Origin: CAZCZZ01 sp964503335
GTDB lineage: Bacteria > Verrucomicrobiota > Kiritimatiellia > CAIVKH01
Direction of reading: 5' to 3'
DNA: 6,760 nucleotides
Assembly: GCA_964503335.1 (NCBI GenBank)
Contig: CAZCZZ010000106.1
Location: 1 to 6,760 of the forward strand
Shown here: piece by piece, positions 1 through 6,511 of the stretch
Layout of the letters: each line of letters begins with the position of its first letter
Numbering within the stretch: the stretch's first letter is position 1
Translations under genes and position numbers: made by a program
The notes under the pieces: generated by a model
What the model saw: only the letters and a program-made list of their open reading frames with translations
Told to the model about the DNA's origin: nothing
Databases searched by the model: none

Positions 1-1980
1 ATACGCCAGCAGATGGCTGTGTCCGTCCTGGTGCTGCAAGCCTTCGCCGTTCAGCGTCGTGCGTCCCGCCGTGCCGCCGAGAAGGAAGCCGCGGCAGCGC
101 ATGTCGCCGGCGCACCACATCAGGTCGCCGATGCGCTGGAAGCCGAACATCGAGTAGTAGATGTAGAACGGGATCGTGTTCACGCCACGGTTGGCATAGG
201 CCGTACCGGCGGCAATGAACGAACACATGGAACCGGCTTCCGTGATGCCTTCCTCAAGGAGCTGGCCGTCGGTCGCTTCCTTATAGTAGGAGACGTTCTC
301 GCGATCGACCGGTTCGTAGAGCTGGCCCGTATGCGAGTAGATGCCGTGTGCGCGGAACATCGGGTCCATGCCGAACGTGCGCGCTTCGTCGGGCACGATC
401 GGGACAATGAGCTTGCCGAGCTTCGGATCCTTCAGGAGTTTGCCGAGCAGCCGGACGAACGCCATGGTCGTGGACACTTCGCGGCCTTCGGTGCCCTTGA
501 AGAACTCCTCGATGAGGGAATCCTCCGGCGCCTTGATCCGCTCGATGCGGGCGATGCGCTTCGGGAGGGAACCGCCGAGCACGCGACGGCGCTCGAGCAG
601 GTACTTCATCTCGATGCTGTCCTTCGCGGGGCGATAGAACGGCGCCTCGGCGACAGTGTCTTCGGAGATCGGGATGTCGAAGCGGCGACGGAACTCGCGG
701 AGTTCCTCTTCGTTCAGCTTCTTCTGCTGGTGCGTGATGTTCTTGCCTTCGCCCGCTTCGCCCAGTCCGTAGCCCTTGATCGTCCGAACGAGGATAACCG
801 TTGGCGCGCCTTCGTGGTTCACCGCAGCGTGGTACGCAGCGTGGACCTTGACGGGATCATGGCCGCCCATGCGGAGCTTCGTGATGTCGTCGTCCGACAT
901 GTGTTCCACGAGCGCCATCGTCTCGGGATACTTGCCGAAGAAGTGCTTGCGAATGTAGTCGCCAGTCTCCGTCGAATACTTCTGGAACTCGCCGTCCACG
1001 ATTTCGCCCATGCGCTTGACGAGCATGCCGCTCTTGTCGGCGGCGAGGAGGGGATCCCAATCGCTGCCCCAGATGACCTTGATGACGTTCCAGCCCGTGC
1101 CGCGGAAGTTGGCTTCGAGCTCCTGGATGATCTGGCCGTTGCCGCGCACCGGTCCGTCCAGACGCTGCAGGTTGCAGTTGATGACGAAGATCAGGTTGTC
1201 GAGCTTCTCGCGTGCCGCGAGGCTGATCGCGCCGAGGGATTCCGGTTCGTCCGTCTCGCCGTCGCCAAGGAACGCCCACACCTTGCTCGTTGAAGGCTCG
1301 CGGAGGCCGCGGTCTTCGAGATAGCGCATGAAGCGGGCCTGATAGATCGCCATGATCGGCCCGAGGCCCATCGATACCGTCGGGAACTCCCAGAAGTCCG
1401 GCATCAGCCAGGGGTGGGGGTAGGACGACAGGCCACCGTCCGGCGCGAGCTCGCGACGGAAGTTCTCGAGGTTCTTGGGCGAAAGGCGTCCTTCAAGGAA
1501 TGCGCGCGAGTAGATGCCCGGCGCCGCATGGCCTTGGAAATAGACGAGGTCGCCACCATGGTCCTCAGTTTTGCCGCGGAAGAAGTGATTGAAAGCCACC
1601 TCATACAAGGTAGCGGCGGAGGCGAAGGTCGAAATATGGCCGCCGATGCTGCTGTCGGCCTTGTTCGCGCGGACCACCATCGCCATGGCGTTCCAGCGGA
1701 TGATGCTCTTGATGCGTCGCTCGATCTCGCGGTCGCCCGGATACGCCGGTTCGACGGCGGCGGATATCGTGTTGACGTAAGGGGTTACGGAAGTGACGGG
1801 AACCCGGACCCCGGCCCGCTGGGCGTGGATCTGCAGGTCGTGCAGGAGATTCCTGACGCGATCCTTGCCGTCCGATTGAAGAACGTCCTCCAACGACGAG
1901 AGCCATTCCCGCGTTTCGAGGATTTCCGACTCATTTTCGCCAGTCACAGTAGGTCGAGGCATACGTGTTTTCGCTTCCAT
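1..1980 (-). CDS. aceE: Pyruvate dehydrogenase E1 component, homodimeric type (5' part, runs off left edge)
   Basis: This is the thiamine-diphosphate E1 subunit of the cytosolic pyruvate dehydrogenase complex; it decarboxylates pyruvate and reductively acetylates the lipoyl groups of E2. I translated 660 uninterrupted codons, co-linear with E. coli AceE as I recall it (887 aa), so about 230 C-terminal residues are missing. Visible landmarks are GGH with H115, the segment DLVYFQGH ending at H151, the ThDP/Mg motif GDGETDEPES (239-248) with D240 followed by N270 and Q272, KGYGLGEAGEGKNITHQ with H417, EGITE (577-581), and GEGLQHQDGHSH with H650. These sit 9-10 residues beyond E. coli H106, H142, D230/N260/Q262, H407 and H640, so all key residues are kept. 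The first ATG (1980) has AAGG directly abutting it, which is poor spacing. A second in-frame ATG at 1962 has GGAAG 11 nt upstream and may be the true start. Partner genes aceF and lpd would lie off the left edge. Confidence 0.97.
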   Translation of the reverse strand, partial: MEAKTRMPRPTVTGENESEILETREWLSSLEDVLQSDGKDRVRNLLHDLQIHAQRAGVRVPVTSVTPYVNTISAAVEPAYPGDREIERRIKSIIRWNAMAMVVRANKADSSIGGHISTFASAATLYEVAFNHFFRGKTEDHGGDLVYFQGHAAPGIYSRAFLEGRLSPKNLENFRRELAPDGGLSSYPHPWLMPDFWEFPTVSMGLGPIMAIYQARFMRYLEDRGLREPSTSKVWAFLGDGETDEPESLGAISLAAREKLDNLIFVINCNLQRLDGPVRGNGQIIQELEANFRGTGWNVIKVIWGSDWDPLLAADKSGMLVKRMGEIVDGEFQKYSTETGDYIRKHFFGKYPETMALVEHMSDDDITKLRMGGHDPVKVHAAYHAAVNHEGAPTVILVRTIKGYGLGEAGEGKNITHQQKKLNEEELREFRRRFDIPISEDTVAEAPFYRPAKDSIEMKYLLERRRVLGGSLPKRIARIERIKAPEDSLIEEFFKGTEGREVSTTMAFVRLLGKLLKDPKLGKLIVPIVPDEARTFGMDPMFRAHGIYSHTGQLYEPVDRENVSYYKEATDGQLLEEGITEAGSMCSFIAAGTAYANRGVNTIPFYIYYSMFGFQRIGDLMWCAGDMRCRGFLLGGTAGRTTLNGEGLQHQDGHSHLLAY

Positions 1981-2091
1981 CCTTGAAAAAGATGCCGAGA
2001 CGGTAATTGGAGAAACCGCAAAACGCAAGTATCCGATCAAATCTTGTCGGAGAGGGCGAGATTGGCGCCAAAGGGACACAAATCCGACACG

Positions 2092-2117
2092 GTAGAGCGA
2101 AGCCTGTGGCTGAGCCG
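2092..2117. repeat. 26-nt dispersed repeat, copy 1
   Basis: The core gcgaagcctgtggctgagcc matches a second copy at 4410-4435, with 23 of 26 positions identical over the full element. Both copies are intergenic. The type resembles short repeats scattered between genes in PVC-group genomes (from memory, not searched). Confidence 0.6.
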
Positions 2118-2127
2118 TCGTACAAGT

Positions 2128-2152
2128 GACAAAGGACGAGGGACCAAGGACG
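2128..2152. repeat. Short imperfect ggac-unit repeat
   Basis: The stretch contains aaaggacgag followed by ggaccaaggacg, with ggac occurring three times in slightly varied units. It adjoins the 26-nt repeat and looks like low-complexity intergenic repeat debris. No function can be assigned. Confidence 0.4.
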
Positions 2153-2192
2153 CGCAGCCCCGCCTTCGTGGTAAAGCGTTACACAAATAGGT

Positions 2193-2220
2193 TTGCAGGC
2201 TGGTGGAACGCTGATACTAT
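2193..2220 (+). promoter_or_regulatory. Candidate sigma-70-like promoter for the secreted-protein gene
   Basis: A weak -35 ttgcag (2193-2198) is separated by 16 bp from tactat (2215-2220), which matches the -10 consensus at 4 of 6 positions and is preceded by TG one base upstream, as in an extended -10. Transcription would begin near 2227, giving a leader of about 40 nt that contains the Shine-Dalgarno sequence. This is a motif match only. Confidence 0.4.
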
Positions 2221-2251
2221 CTTGGCCCTCGCTTTACGCGATATTAACCAG

Positions 2252-2257
2252 AAGGAA
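2252..2257 (+). promoter_or_regulatory. Ribosome binding site that fixes the start of the secreted protein
   Basis: The sequence aaggaa lies 10 nt upstream of the ATG at 2268. It supports that ATG over an in-frame TTG at 2193, which would add 25 residues ahead of a clean signal peptide. A second ATG follows immediately at 2271. Confidence 0.75.
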
Positions 2258-2267
2258 GCCTGATTCG

Positions 2268-4343
2268 ATGATGACTCCGAAAGCCCTGACTACGATCGCT
2301 GCCTTGCTCCTCGCAGGCACCGCGATGGCCGATGTGAAATTCAACGGCCTCTATCACAACAACACGAATCTTAATGCGACGACGGAAGCGATTCCTCATC
2401 CAGACTACGCGACGAACGCTTTCCTCGAGGTCCAGTACCCGAGCACAAACGTGGCGATCTATTTCCTGACCGAGTCGCCCGCCGGCGGCGCCGGTGAGTC
2501 CGTTCAGGCCAAGGTCCGCCTCTTCTCCAACAAGACCGAAGAGCAGGACGCGGTCTTTGTCACGAACATCACGATCTCCGACACGAACCAGTTCCACGCC
2601 ACGCCGACGAACGGCACCTATACGATGGATCTCTGGCGCGTCAACTGGGCGCCCGTGCACGGATACTCGGGCCCCGTGTTCTACGCTCCCGCGATCGTCA
2701 CGCGCGACGGTGGCGGACAGCAGACCGACCAGCAGTTCCTCATTCGCACGATCGGCACAAACGTCGGCTCGCAGTGGGGCGTGAACGATTTCTTCTGGAA
2801 CACGAACGCCCAGGCGATCGGCGACAGTCCCTTTGGCGCGGACTACGCGTTCGACTGGACGAACACGATCCCGCTGAACTTCGACTACATCTACTTCAAC
2901 AACCCGACGAACGGCCAGCCGCAGTCGGAAAACGTCCCGGGCCTCCCGGGCCGCAAGTTCCTCGAATGGAACTACGGCAGCAACGATGCCAGCTACGTGC
3001 ATGTCACGTGCCCGCAGGGACAGTTTGAATCCATGCAGGTCCGCTTCTTCTTCGTCGGTGGTCCCGATGAGATGATCCGCAGCGGCAGCTTCCTCACCAA
3101 CGTCGTCGTCTCCTCGACGAACCAGCTCCACGGCCAGCCGGTCAGCGGCTCCGTGACGCTCGATGTGTGGCAGGTCGCGTTCTACCCGCCTTCCGGCTGG
3201 TCGAACTCCGTGTTCTACGCCCCGCAGGTCACCACGAAGAAGGACGGCACGATGTGGCTCGTCGAGAACCTCAACGGTATCGGCAGCGGCATCACGGCGA
3301 CGAACAACGTCACGCAGTTCATCTTCTCGGAAAGTCCCTTCGGCCGCGACTGGGGTTTCACGCCCACGGCAGCCATTACGCGCGTCAGCCTCGATCGCGA
3401 TTACGCCTATCACAACAATACGAACCTGAACCCGCAGGCGGAGCAGATCCCGGGCGCTGGCGGACTGAACTTCCTCGAAGTCAACTACGCCACGACGACC
3501 ACGACGTTCTACGTGCTGACGGCGAGCCCGCTGAACCTGATCCCCGGCGAAAACGTGTCGCTCGAAATCCGCATCAGCTACACGACGAACGGCGTGGACT
3601 ACGTCACGGAGTTCCATCCGCTCACGTTCGACCAGAACATCTTCCTCGCCACGAACGGCACGACGTTCCACGGCCTGCCGACGGCGGGTTCGAAGCAGCT
3701 CGACCTCTGGCGCTATAGCTGGCAGCAGCCGACGAACTCGTCGGGCGCGAACACGAACGCGATCACGGTGTACTACGCACCGTTGCTCAAGACGACCGCC
3801 GGCACGGGCAACCTGCAGACGGACTACACGTACCTGCTCGCCAATATCACCGCCGGCCCCGGCTTCGGCTTCAACAGCTACCCGACGAATCCGCAGGCCT
3901 ACGGCCCGGACAACTTCAGCCACGACTACTTCTATGTGAACCAGACGGACCTGAGCTTCGCCGACACGGATGGCGACGGTATCCCGAACTTCTGGGAACA
4001 GCAGTACTTTGGTGGCGCGACGAATGCCACGGCCGGCTCGGATGACGATGCTGACCAGTCGAGCAACATCGACGAGTACATCTCCGACACGGTCCCGACG
4101 AATGGCGCCTCGTTCTTCGGCGTGATCACGAACCAGCCTTCCGGCGGTATCGCGACGCTGGTAGTCAACCCGTCATCCACAGGTCGCGTGTACGGCATCT
4201 ACGCCAACACGAACCTGATCACCACATCGACCTGGTCACCCGTCACGACAAGCGTCCAAGGCAACGGCGGCTCGCTGTCCCTGACTGTCACCAACGACGT
4301 AACTCCATACCGCTACTACCGCACCGGCGTCCGCCTGCCGTAG
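2268..4343 (+). CDS. Secreted Asn/Thr-rich protein with three ~175-residue repeats and a calcium-binding-type C-terminal segment
   Basis: This is a 691-residue protein I do not recognise. Residues 1-21 are a signal peptide: K5, a hydrophobic core, then GTAMA before D22, so it is exported. Three homologous repeats follow at about 24-203, 204-375 and 376-560. Each shows the same ordered landmarks: YHNN/YFNN/YHNN (29, 209, 381), FLEVQY/FLEWNY/FLEVNY, QFHATP/QLHGQP/TFHGLP, DLWRV/DVWQV/DLWRY, and VFYAP/VFYAP/VYYAP. Next comes DTDGDGIPNFWEQQYFGG (566-583) with a second acidic loop D592/D594/D596 leading to NIDEY, a thrombospondin-type-3/dockerin-like calcium-binding layout common in exported PVC proteins. 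The last ~80 residues (GRVYGIYANTNL to the final YYRTGVRLP) look like a small beta-sandwich domain. No catalytic motif, cysteine pattern or membrane anchor is evident. A surface or extracellular binding or structural role is inference. It has its own SD, candidate promoter and terminator, so is probably monocistronic. Confidence 0.9.
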   Translation: MMTPKALTTIAALLLAGTAMADVKFNGLYHNNTNLNATTEAIPHPDYATNAFLEVQYPSTNVAIYFLTESPAGGAGESVQAKVRLFSNKTEEQDAVFVTNITISDTNQFHATPTNGTYTMDLWRVNWAPVHGYSGPVFYAPAIVTRDGGGQQTDQQFLIRTIGTNVGSQWGVNDFFWNTNAQAIGDSPFGADYAFDWTNTIPLNFDYIYFNNPTNGQPQSENVPGLPGRKFLEWNYGSNDASYVHVTCPQGQFESMQVRFFFVGGPDEMIRSGSFLTNVVVSSTNQLHGQPVSGSVTLDVWQVAFYPPSGWSNSVFYAPQVTTKKDGTMWLVENLNGIGSGITATNNVTQFIFSESPFGRDWGFTPTAAITRVSLDRDYAYHNNTNLNPQAEQIPGAGGLNFLEVNYATTTTTFYVLTASPLNLIPGENVSLEIRISYTTNGVDYVTEFHPLTFDQNIFLATNGTTFHGLPTAGSKQLDLWRYSWQQPTNSSGANTNAITVYYAPLLKTTAGTGNLQTDYTYLLANITAGPGFGFNSYPTNPQAYGPDNFSHDYFYVNQTDLSFADTDGDGIPNFWEQQYFGGATNATAGSDDDADQSSNIDEYISDTVPTNGASFFGVITNQPSGGIATLVVNPSSTGRVYGIYANTNLITTSTWSPVTTSVQGNGGSLSLTVTNDVTPYRYYRTGVRLP

Positions 4344-4365
4344 CAGAAGTTACAACCTATAACTG

Positions 4366-4405
4366 AACGAGGCAGAGCCCCAAAAGCTCTGCCTCGTTTC
4401 TTTTC
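4366..4405 (+). terminator. Intrinsic terminator of the secreted-protein gene
   Basis: A perfect 13-bp stem, aacgaggcagagc (4366-4378) with gctctgcctcgtt (4386-4398), encloses a 7-nt loop and is followed by a T-rich tail (ttctttt). It begins 22 nt after the stop codon. The opposite strand has no T-run after the stem, so it acts rightward. Confidence 0.92.
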
Positions 4406-4409
4406 AAGG

Positions 4410-4435
4410 GTAGGGCGAAGCCTCCGGCTGAGCCG
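4410..4435. repeat. 26-nt dispersed repeat, copy 2
   Basis: This is the second copy of the element at 2092-2117, reading gcgaagcctccggctgagcc in its core. Its 3' end contains the small palindrome cggctgagccg. It lies between the terminator and the nested inverted repeat. Confidence 0.6.
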
Positions 4436-4442
4436 AACGGAA

Positions 4443-4658
4443 TTTGCCCACGGAACACACGGAACACACGGAAAACGGAGAAGTCTGAGAAGATTGTTTG
4501 CCCACGGAGGCCACGGATGAAGAGGATATTCCGATTCTTGACTCTGATTTCGAATCTCAGATCTCGAATTTCAAATCTCTCGCCCATCCGTGCTATCCGT
4601 GACCTCCGTGGGAAATTCGGTCTGGAGTTCCGTGTATTCCGTGTGTTCCGTGGGCAAA
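4443..4658. repeat. Nested inverted repeat between convergent genes
   Basis: The outer arms 4443-4473 and 4628-4658 are inverted copies over 31 nt with one mismatch. Each arm is itself made of tandem ~10-nt units (cacggaacac type). The inner arms 4501-4518 and 4595-4612 are inverted copies over 18 nt with one mismatch, of related sequence (cccacggaggccacggat). The core (about 4533-4580) is AT-richer and made of overlapping gatttcgaatctcagatctc-like units. Transcribed from either side, it could fold into one long stem with a bulge. It lies immediately downstream of both the secreted-protein gene and dbpA, so it may help end or protect both transcripts (inference). Short open frames on both strands here encode the same FRVFRVFRG-like peptide and are by-products of the repeat. 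Confidence 0.88.
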
Positions 4659-4680
4659 CTTCAGAAAACTCCGGTCTCTC

Positions 4681-6063
4681 TCACAACTGCCCGACCTTAT
4701 ACCGTCGCCCCTTGATCTTATTGCTCTCCAACTGCCGCAGCGCCTTGTCGGCGAGGTCGCGGTCTACGGCGACGTAAGAGACGAAGTCGAGGATGTCGAT
4801 CTTGCCGACGGCTGTCCCGGGCACGCCGGTGGTGCCGGTCAGCGCGCCGAGGATTTCACCGGCGCGCACCTTGTCCCGTCGTCCGCCGGCGATCGACAGC
4901 GTGACCATCGCGGGTTTGATCGCGACTCGATCCATCTTGCCGATGCGCTCGATGTTCTCGACGCTCATCGCCCGCTTTTGAAAAGTTCCGATCGCCTCGA
5001 CCTTGTGTCGCTCATGTTCCGTGAACAGGCTCAGCGCCTTGCCGGCGCGTCCGGCCCGGCCGGTGCGGCCGATGCGATGGATATAGATCTCGGGATCGGG
5101 CGGCAGCTCGAAATTGATCACGGCGGGCAGGCCTTCAATGTCCAGCCCGCGCGCGGCGACATCGGTCGCCACCAGGACCGTGATGCTCTGATGCTTGAAT
5201 TGAACAAGGATCTGCTCGCGCTCGCGCTGCTCGAGCTCTCCGTGGATCGCTTTGGCGCTGAAGCCCTGGTTTGTGAGATAGGCGCTGACGTCCCGCACAA
5301 CCTGGATCGTGTTGCAGAAGACGATGGTCGACGCAGGCTTGAAGCGGAAAAGCAGGGTGACCAGCGTGGCGAGGCGTGATTCCTTCGTGCAGGCGTAGAA
5401 GTGCTGGTCGATCTCCGCCGCGCTGTGCTGCGACTCGACGTTCACGCGCACGGGATTCCGCTGAATGCGCGCGCTGAGGTCGAGAATGTTCTCCGGATAC
5501 GTGGCCGAGAAGAGCAGGGTCTGTCGGCTCGCCGGCACATGCTTCATGATCGCCTCGATGTCGCGTATGAAGCCCATCTCCAGCATGCGATCCGCCTCAT
5601 CCAGCACGAGGGTGTTCACGCGGTCAAGGACGAGCGTCGCCTTCTCCAGGTGTTCCTTGATGCGTCCGGGCGTGCCCACGACGATATGAACGCCCTGCTT
5701 GAGCGATTGCTTCTGGGGCGGGAACGGTTGTCCGCCACAGATCGTGAGGAGCCGGACATTCGGAATCGCCCGCGCCAGCTTCCGGATCTCCTCAGTAACC
5801 TGGACGCTCAGTTCACGCGTCGGACAAATCACGAGCGCCTGCACCCGTACATCCAGCGGCTTGAGCCGGTTGAGCAGGGAAATGCCGAACACCGCAGTCT
5901 TCCCGCTCCCCGTCTTCGCCTGCGCCACGAGATCCAGCCCGCGCAAGGCCGACGGCAACGCCGCCGCCTGGATCGGCGTCATCTCGCGATACCCGATGGA
6001 CTCCAAGTTGGCCTTCTGCGCCGCCGGAATCGATAAACTGGAAAACGACAAATCGTTGCTCAC
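4681..6063 (-). CDS. dbpA: ATP-dependent DEAD-box RNA helicase DbpA
   Basis: This 460-residue protein is close in length to E. coli DbpA (457 aa) and co-linear with it. DbpA is an RNA-dependent ATPase/helicase acting on 23S rRNA in large-subunit assembly; its C-terminal domain recognises hairpin 92. Visible motifs are F7 and Q32 in MTPIQ (Q motif), AKTGSGKT (49-56, Walker A), PTREL (81-85), GG (110-111), TPGR (131-134), DEAD (155-158), SAT (186-188), VFCNT (248-252), ARGLD (304-308) and HRIGRTGR (329-336). The C-terminal RNA-binding domain spans about 384-460 and includes GALTG (406-410) and SNKIKGRRYKV, which separates DbpA from other DEAD-box helicases. The start is GTG; an in-frame TAG lies nine codons upstream, so no earlier start exists, and the N-terminus fits the family. 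No Shine-Dalgarno is seen; an inverted repeat occupies that place. The gene stands alone, convergent with the secreted-protein gene. Confidence 0.96.
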   Translation of the reverse strand: MSNDLSFSSLSIPAAQKANLESIGYREMTPIQAAALPSALRGLDLVAQAKTGSGKTAVFGISLLNRLKPLDVRVQALVICPTRELSVQVTEEIRKLARAIPNVRLLTICGGQPFPPQKQSLKQGVHIVVGTPGRIKEHLEKATLVLDRVNTLVLDEADRMLEMGFIRDIEAIMKHVPASRQTLLFSATYPENILDLSARIQRNPVRVNVESQHSAAEIDQHFYACTKESRLATLVTLLFRFKPASTIVFCNTIQVVRDVSAYLTNQGFSAKAIHGELEQREREQILVQFKHQSITVLVATDVAARGLDIEGLPAVINFELPPDPEIYIHRIGRTGRAGRAGKALSLFTEHERHKVEAIGTFQKRAMSVENIERIGKMDRVAIKPAMVTLSIAGGRRDKVRAGEILGALTGTTGVPGTAVGKIDILDFVSYVAVDRDLADKALRQLESNKIKGRRYKVGQL

Positions 6064-6068
6064 GCAGA

Positions 6069-6083
6069 TTGCTGTAACAGCAA
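6069..6083. promoter_or_regulatory. Inverted repeat abutting the dbpA start codon
   Basis: The sequence ttgctg-taa-cagcaa is a perfect 6-bp inverted repeat with a 3-nt spacer, ending 5 nt before the GTG of dbpA. It sits where the ribosome binding site would normally be. It could be an operator or a small mRNA hairpin controlling initiation; chance cannot be excluded. Confidence 0.35.
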
Positions 6084-6126
6084 ACGGCTAACTTTGAAAG
6101 GACGCGCCGAGCGTTGACTGCAAGAG

Positions 6127-6155
6127 TTGGCCCACGGAACACGCGGAACCACGAG
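6127..6155. repeat. Degenerate copy of the cccacgga-type repeat
   Basis: The stretch contains cccacggaacacgcggaacc, which matches the arm of the nested inverted repeat at 4443-4473 with a few changes. No inverted partner lies nearby, so this looks like a solitary or decayed half. Confidence 0.6.
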
Positions 6156-6234
6156 TATGCCCGCGGGCAAGTGGTCTATCCGGCGGAGAAGAATTGAAGA
6201 CGGCATGGGCTTCACCCACTGGAGTCGGAAAGAC

Positions 6235-6265
6235 TGCCCACGAAAATCACGAAAGGGCACGAAAG
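6235..6265. repeat. Second degenerate copy, cacgaaa variant
   Basis: The sequence tgcccacgaaaatcacgaaa followed by gggcacgaaag has the same tgcccacg head and ~10-nt periodicity as the other repeats here, but with cgaaa in place of cggaa units. It appears to be a sister sub-family. Confidence 0.5.
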
Positions 6266-6278
6266 TCAGAGGCTGGAG

Positions 6279-6298
6279 ACGGCGTGACCTCACGCCGT
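6279..6298. repeat. Perfect 9-bp hairpin
   Basis: acggcgtga and tcacgccgt flank a 2-nt spacer (cc). No T-run follows on either strand, so it is not a standard terminator. Its role is unknown. Confidence 0.45.
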
Positions 6299-6312
6299 GC
6301 TGAGGGTCGGAC

Positions 6313-6328
6313 AGAATGCCAGAATGTC
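6313..6328. repeat. Tandem 8-mer pair
   Basis: agaatgcc is followed directly by agaatgtc, and then by another ag. This is short repeat debris with no assigned role. Confidence 0.35.
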
Positions 6329-6416
6329 AGATTTCCTTACAGTAAGGTCGCGAAGGTCGGGATCCGGCGGTCCCGCTTACAGGTCGAAAACAGTGGCAAA
6401 AACAGCTTCTAAGCCT

Positions 6417-6435
6417 ACCAAACAGCCTGTTTGGT
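6417..6435. repeat. Perfect 8-bp hairpin
   Basis: accaaaca and tgtttggt flank a 3-nt spacer (gcc). It could be part of the 3' end of the leftward pabC-like transcript, but there is no adjacent T-tract on either strand, so I do not call it a terminator. Confidence 0.4.
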
Positions 6436-6511
6436 CAACGTAAGTCGTTGCTGCCCTAGAGAAACCTGTGGTCCGACCCCGGCCGCATGAAGCTCGACGC
6501 GCTAGATCGGG

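Larger units (their letters stand above)
1981..2267. other. Divergent intergenic region between aceE and the secreted-protein gene
   Basis: This 287-bp stretch separates two divergent starts and must hold both promoters. I see one reasonable rightward promoter (2193-2220), two pieces of dispersed-repeat debris (2092-2117 and 2128-2152), and a 10-bp palindrome ttggcgccaa at 2062-2071 that could occur by chance. The aceE reading frame stays open upstream of its ATG to a TAA near 2178, but that extension has no good start codon and no resemblance to AceE, so I did not extend the gene. I found no convincing -35/-10 pair for aceE. Confidence 0.6.

Noticed and set aside
13..1293. Long open frame on the plus strand (426 codons).
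   Set aside because: It is antisense to aceE, whose minus-strand translation matches the family throughout with all catalytic residues. The plus-strand product is Arg/Ala/Val-rich with no recognisable domain, as expected from GC-rich third positions.
2062..2071. 10-bp palindrome ttggcgccaa upstream of aceE as an operator.
   Set aside because: Several perfect 10-bp palindromes are expected by chance in a window this size; another (gcccgcgggc) is at 6159-6168.
1931..2125. Minus-strand 64-codon frame overlapping the aceE start.
   Set aside because: It overlaps aceE codons 1-17 in another frame and runs into repeat debris, with no homology.
2244..3923. Very long open frame on the minus strand (559 codons) antisense to the secreted protein.
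   Set aside because: The opposite strand has an SD, signal peptide, three protein-level repeats and a terminator. The antisense product is low-complexity Arg/Val/Glu-rich and mirrors the repeated aac/acg codon use; no RBS supports it.
4443..4658. Nested repeat as a CRISPR array or insertion-sequence end.
   Set aside because: The units are about 10 nt and contiguous with no unique spacers, there is no transposase, and no target-site duplication is evident.
4357..4777. Small open frames on both strands encoding FRVFRVFRG-like peptides.
   Set aside because: They arise from translating the ~10-nt-unit inverted repeat; the same peptide appears on both strands, and one frame runs through the terminator.
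5401..6036. Plus-strand open frame of 211 codons within dbpA.
   Set aside because: It is antisense to the helicase motif region of dbpA and has no domain resemblance.
6194..6412. Plus-strand 72-codon frame upstream of dbpA.
   Set aside because: It passes through the cacgaaa repeat, the 9-bp hairpin and the tandem 8-mers, and the product has no recognisable features.
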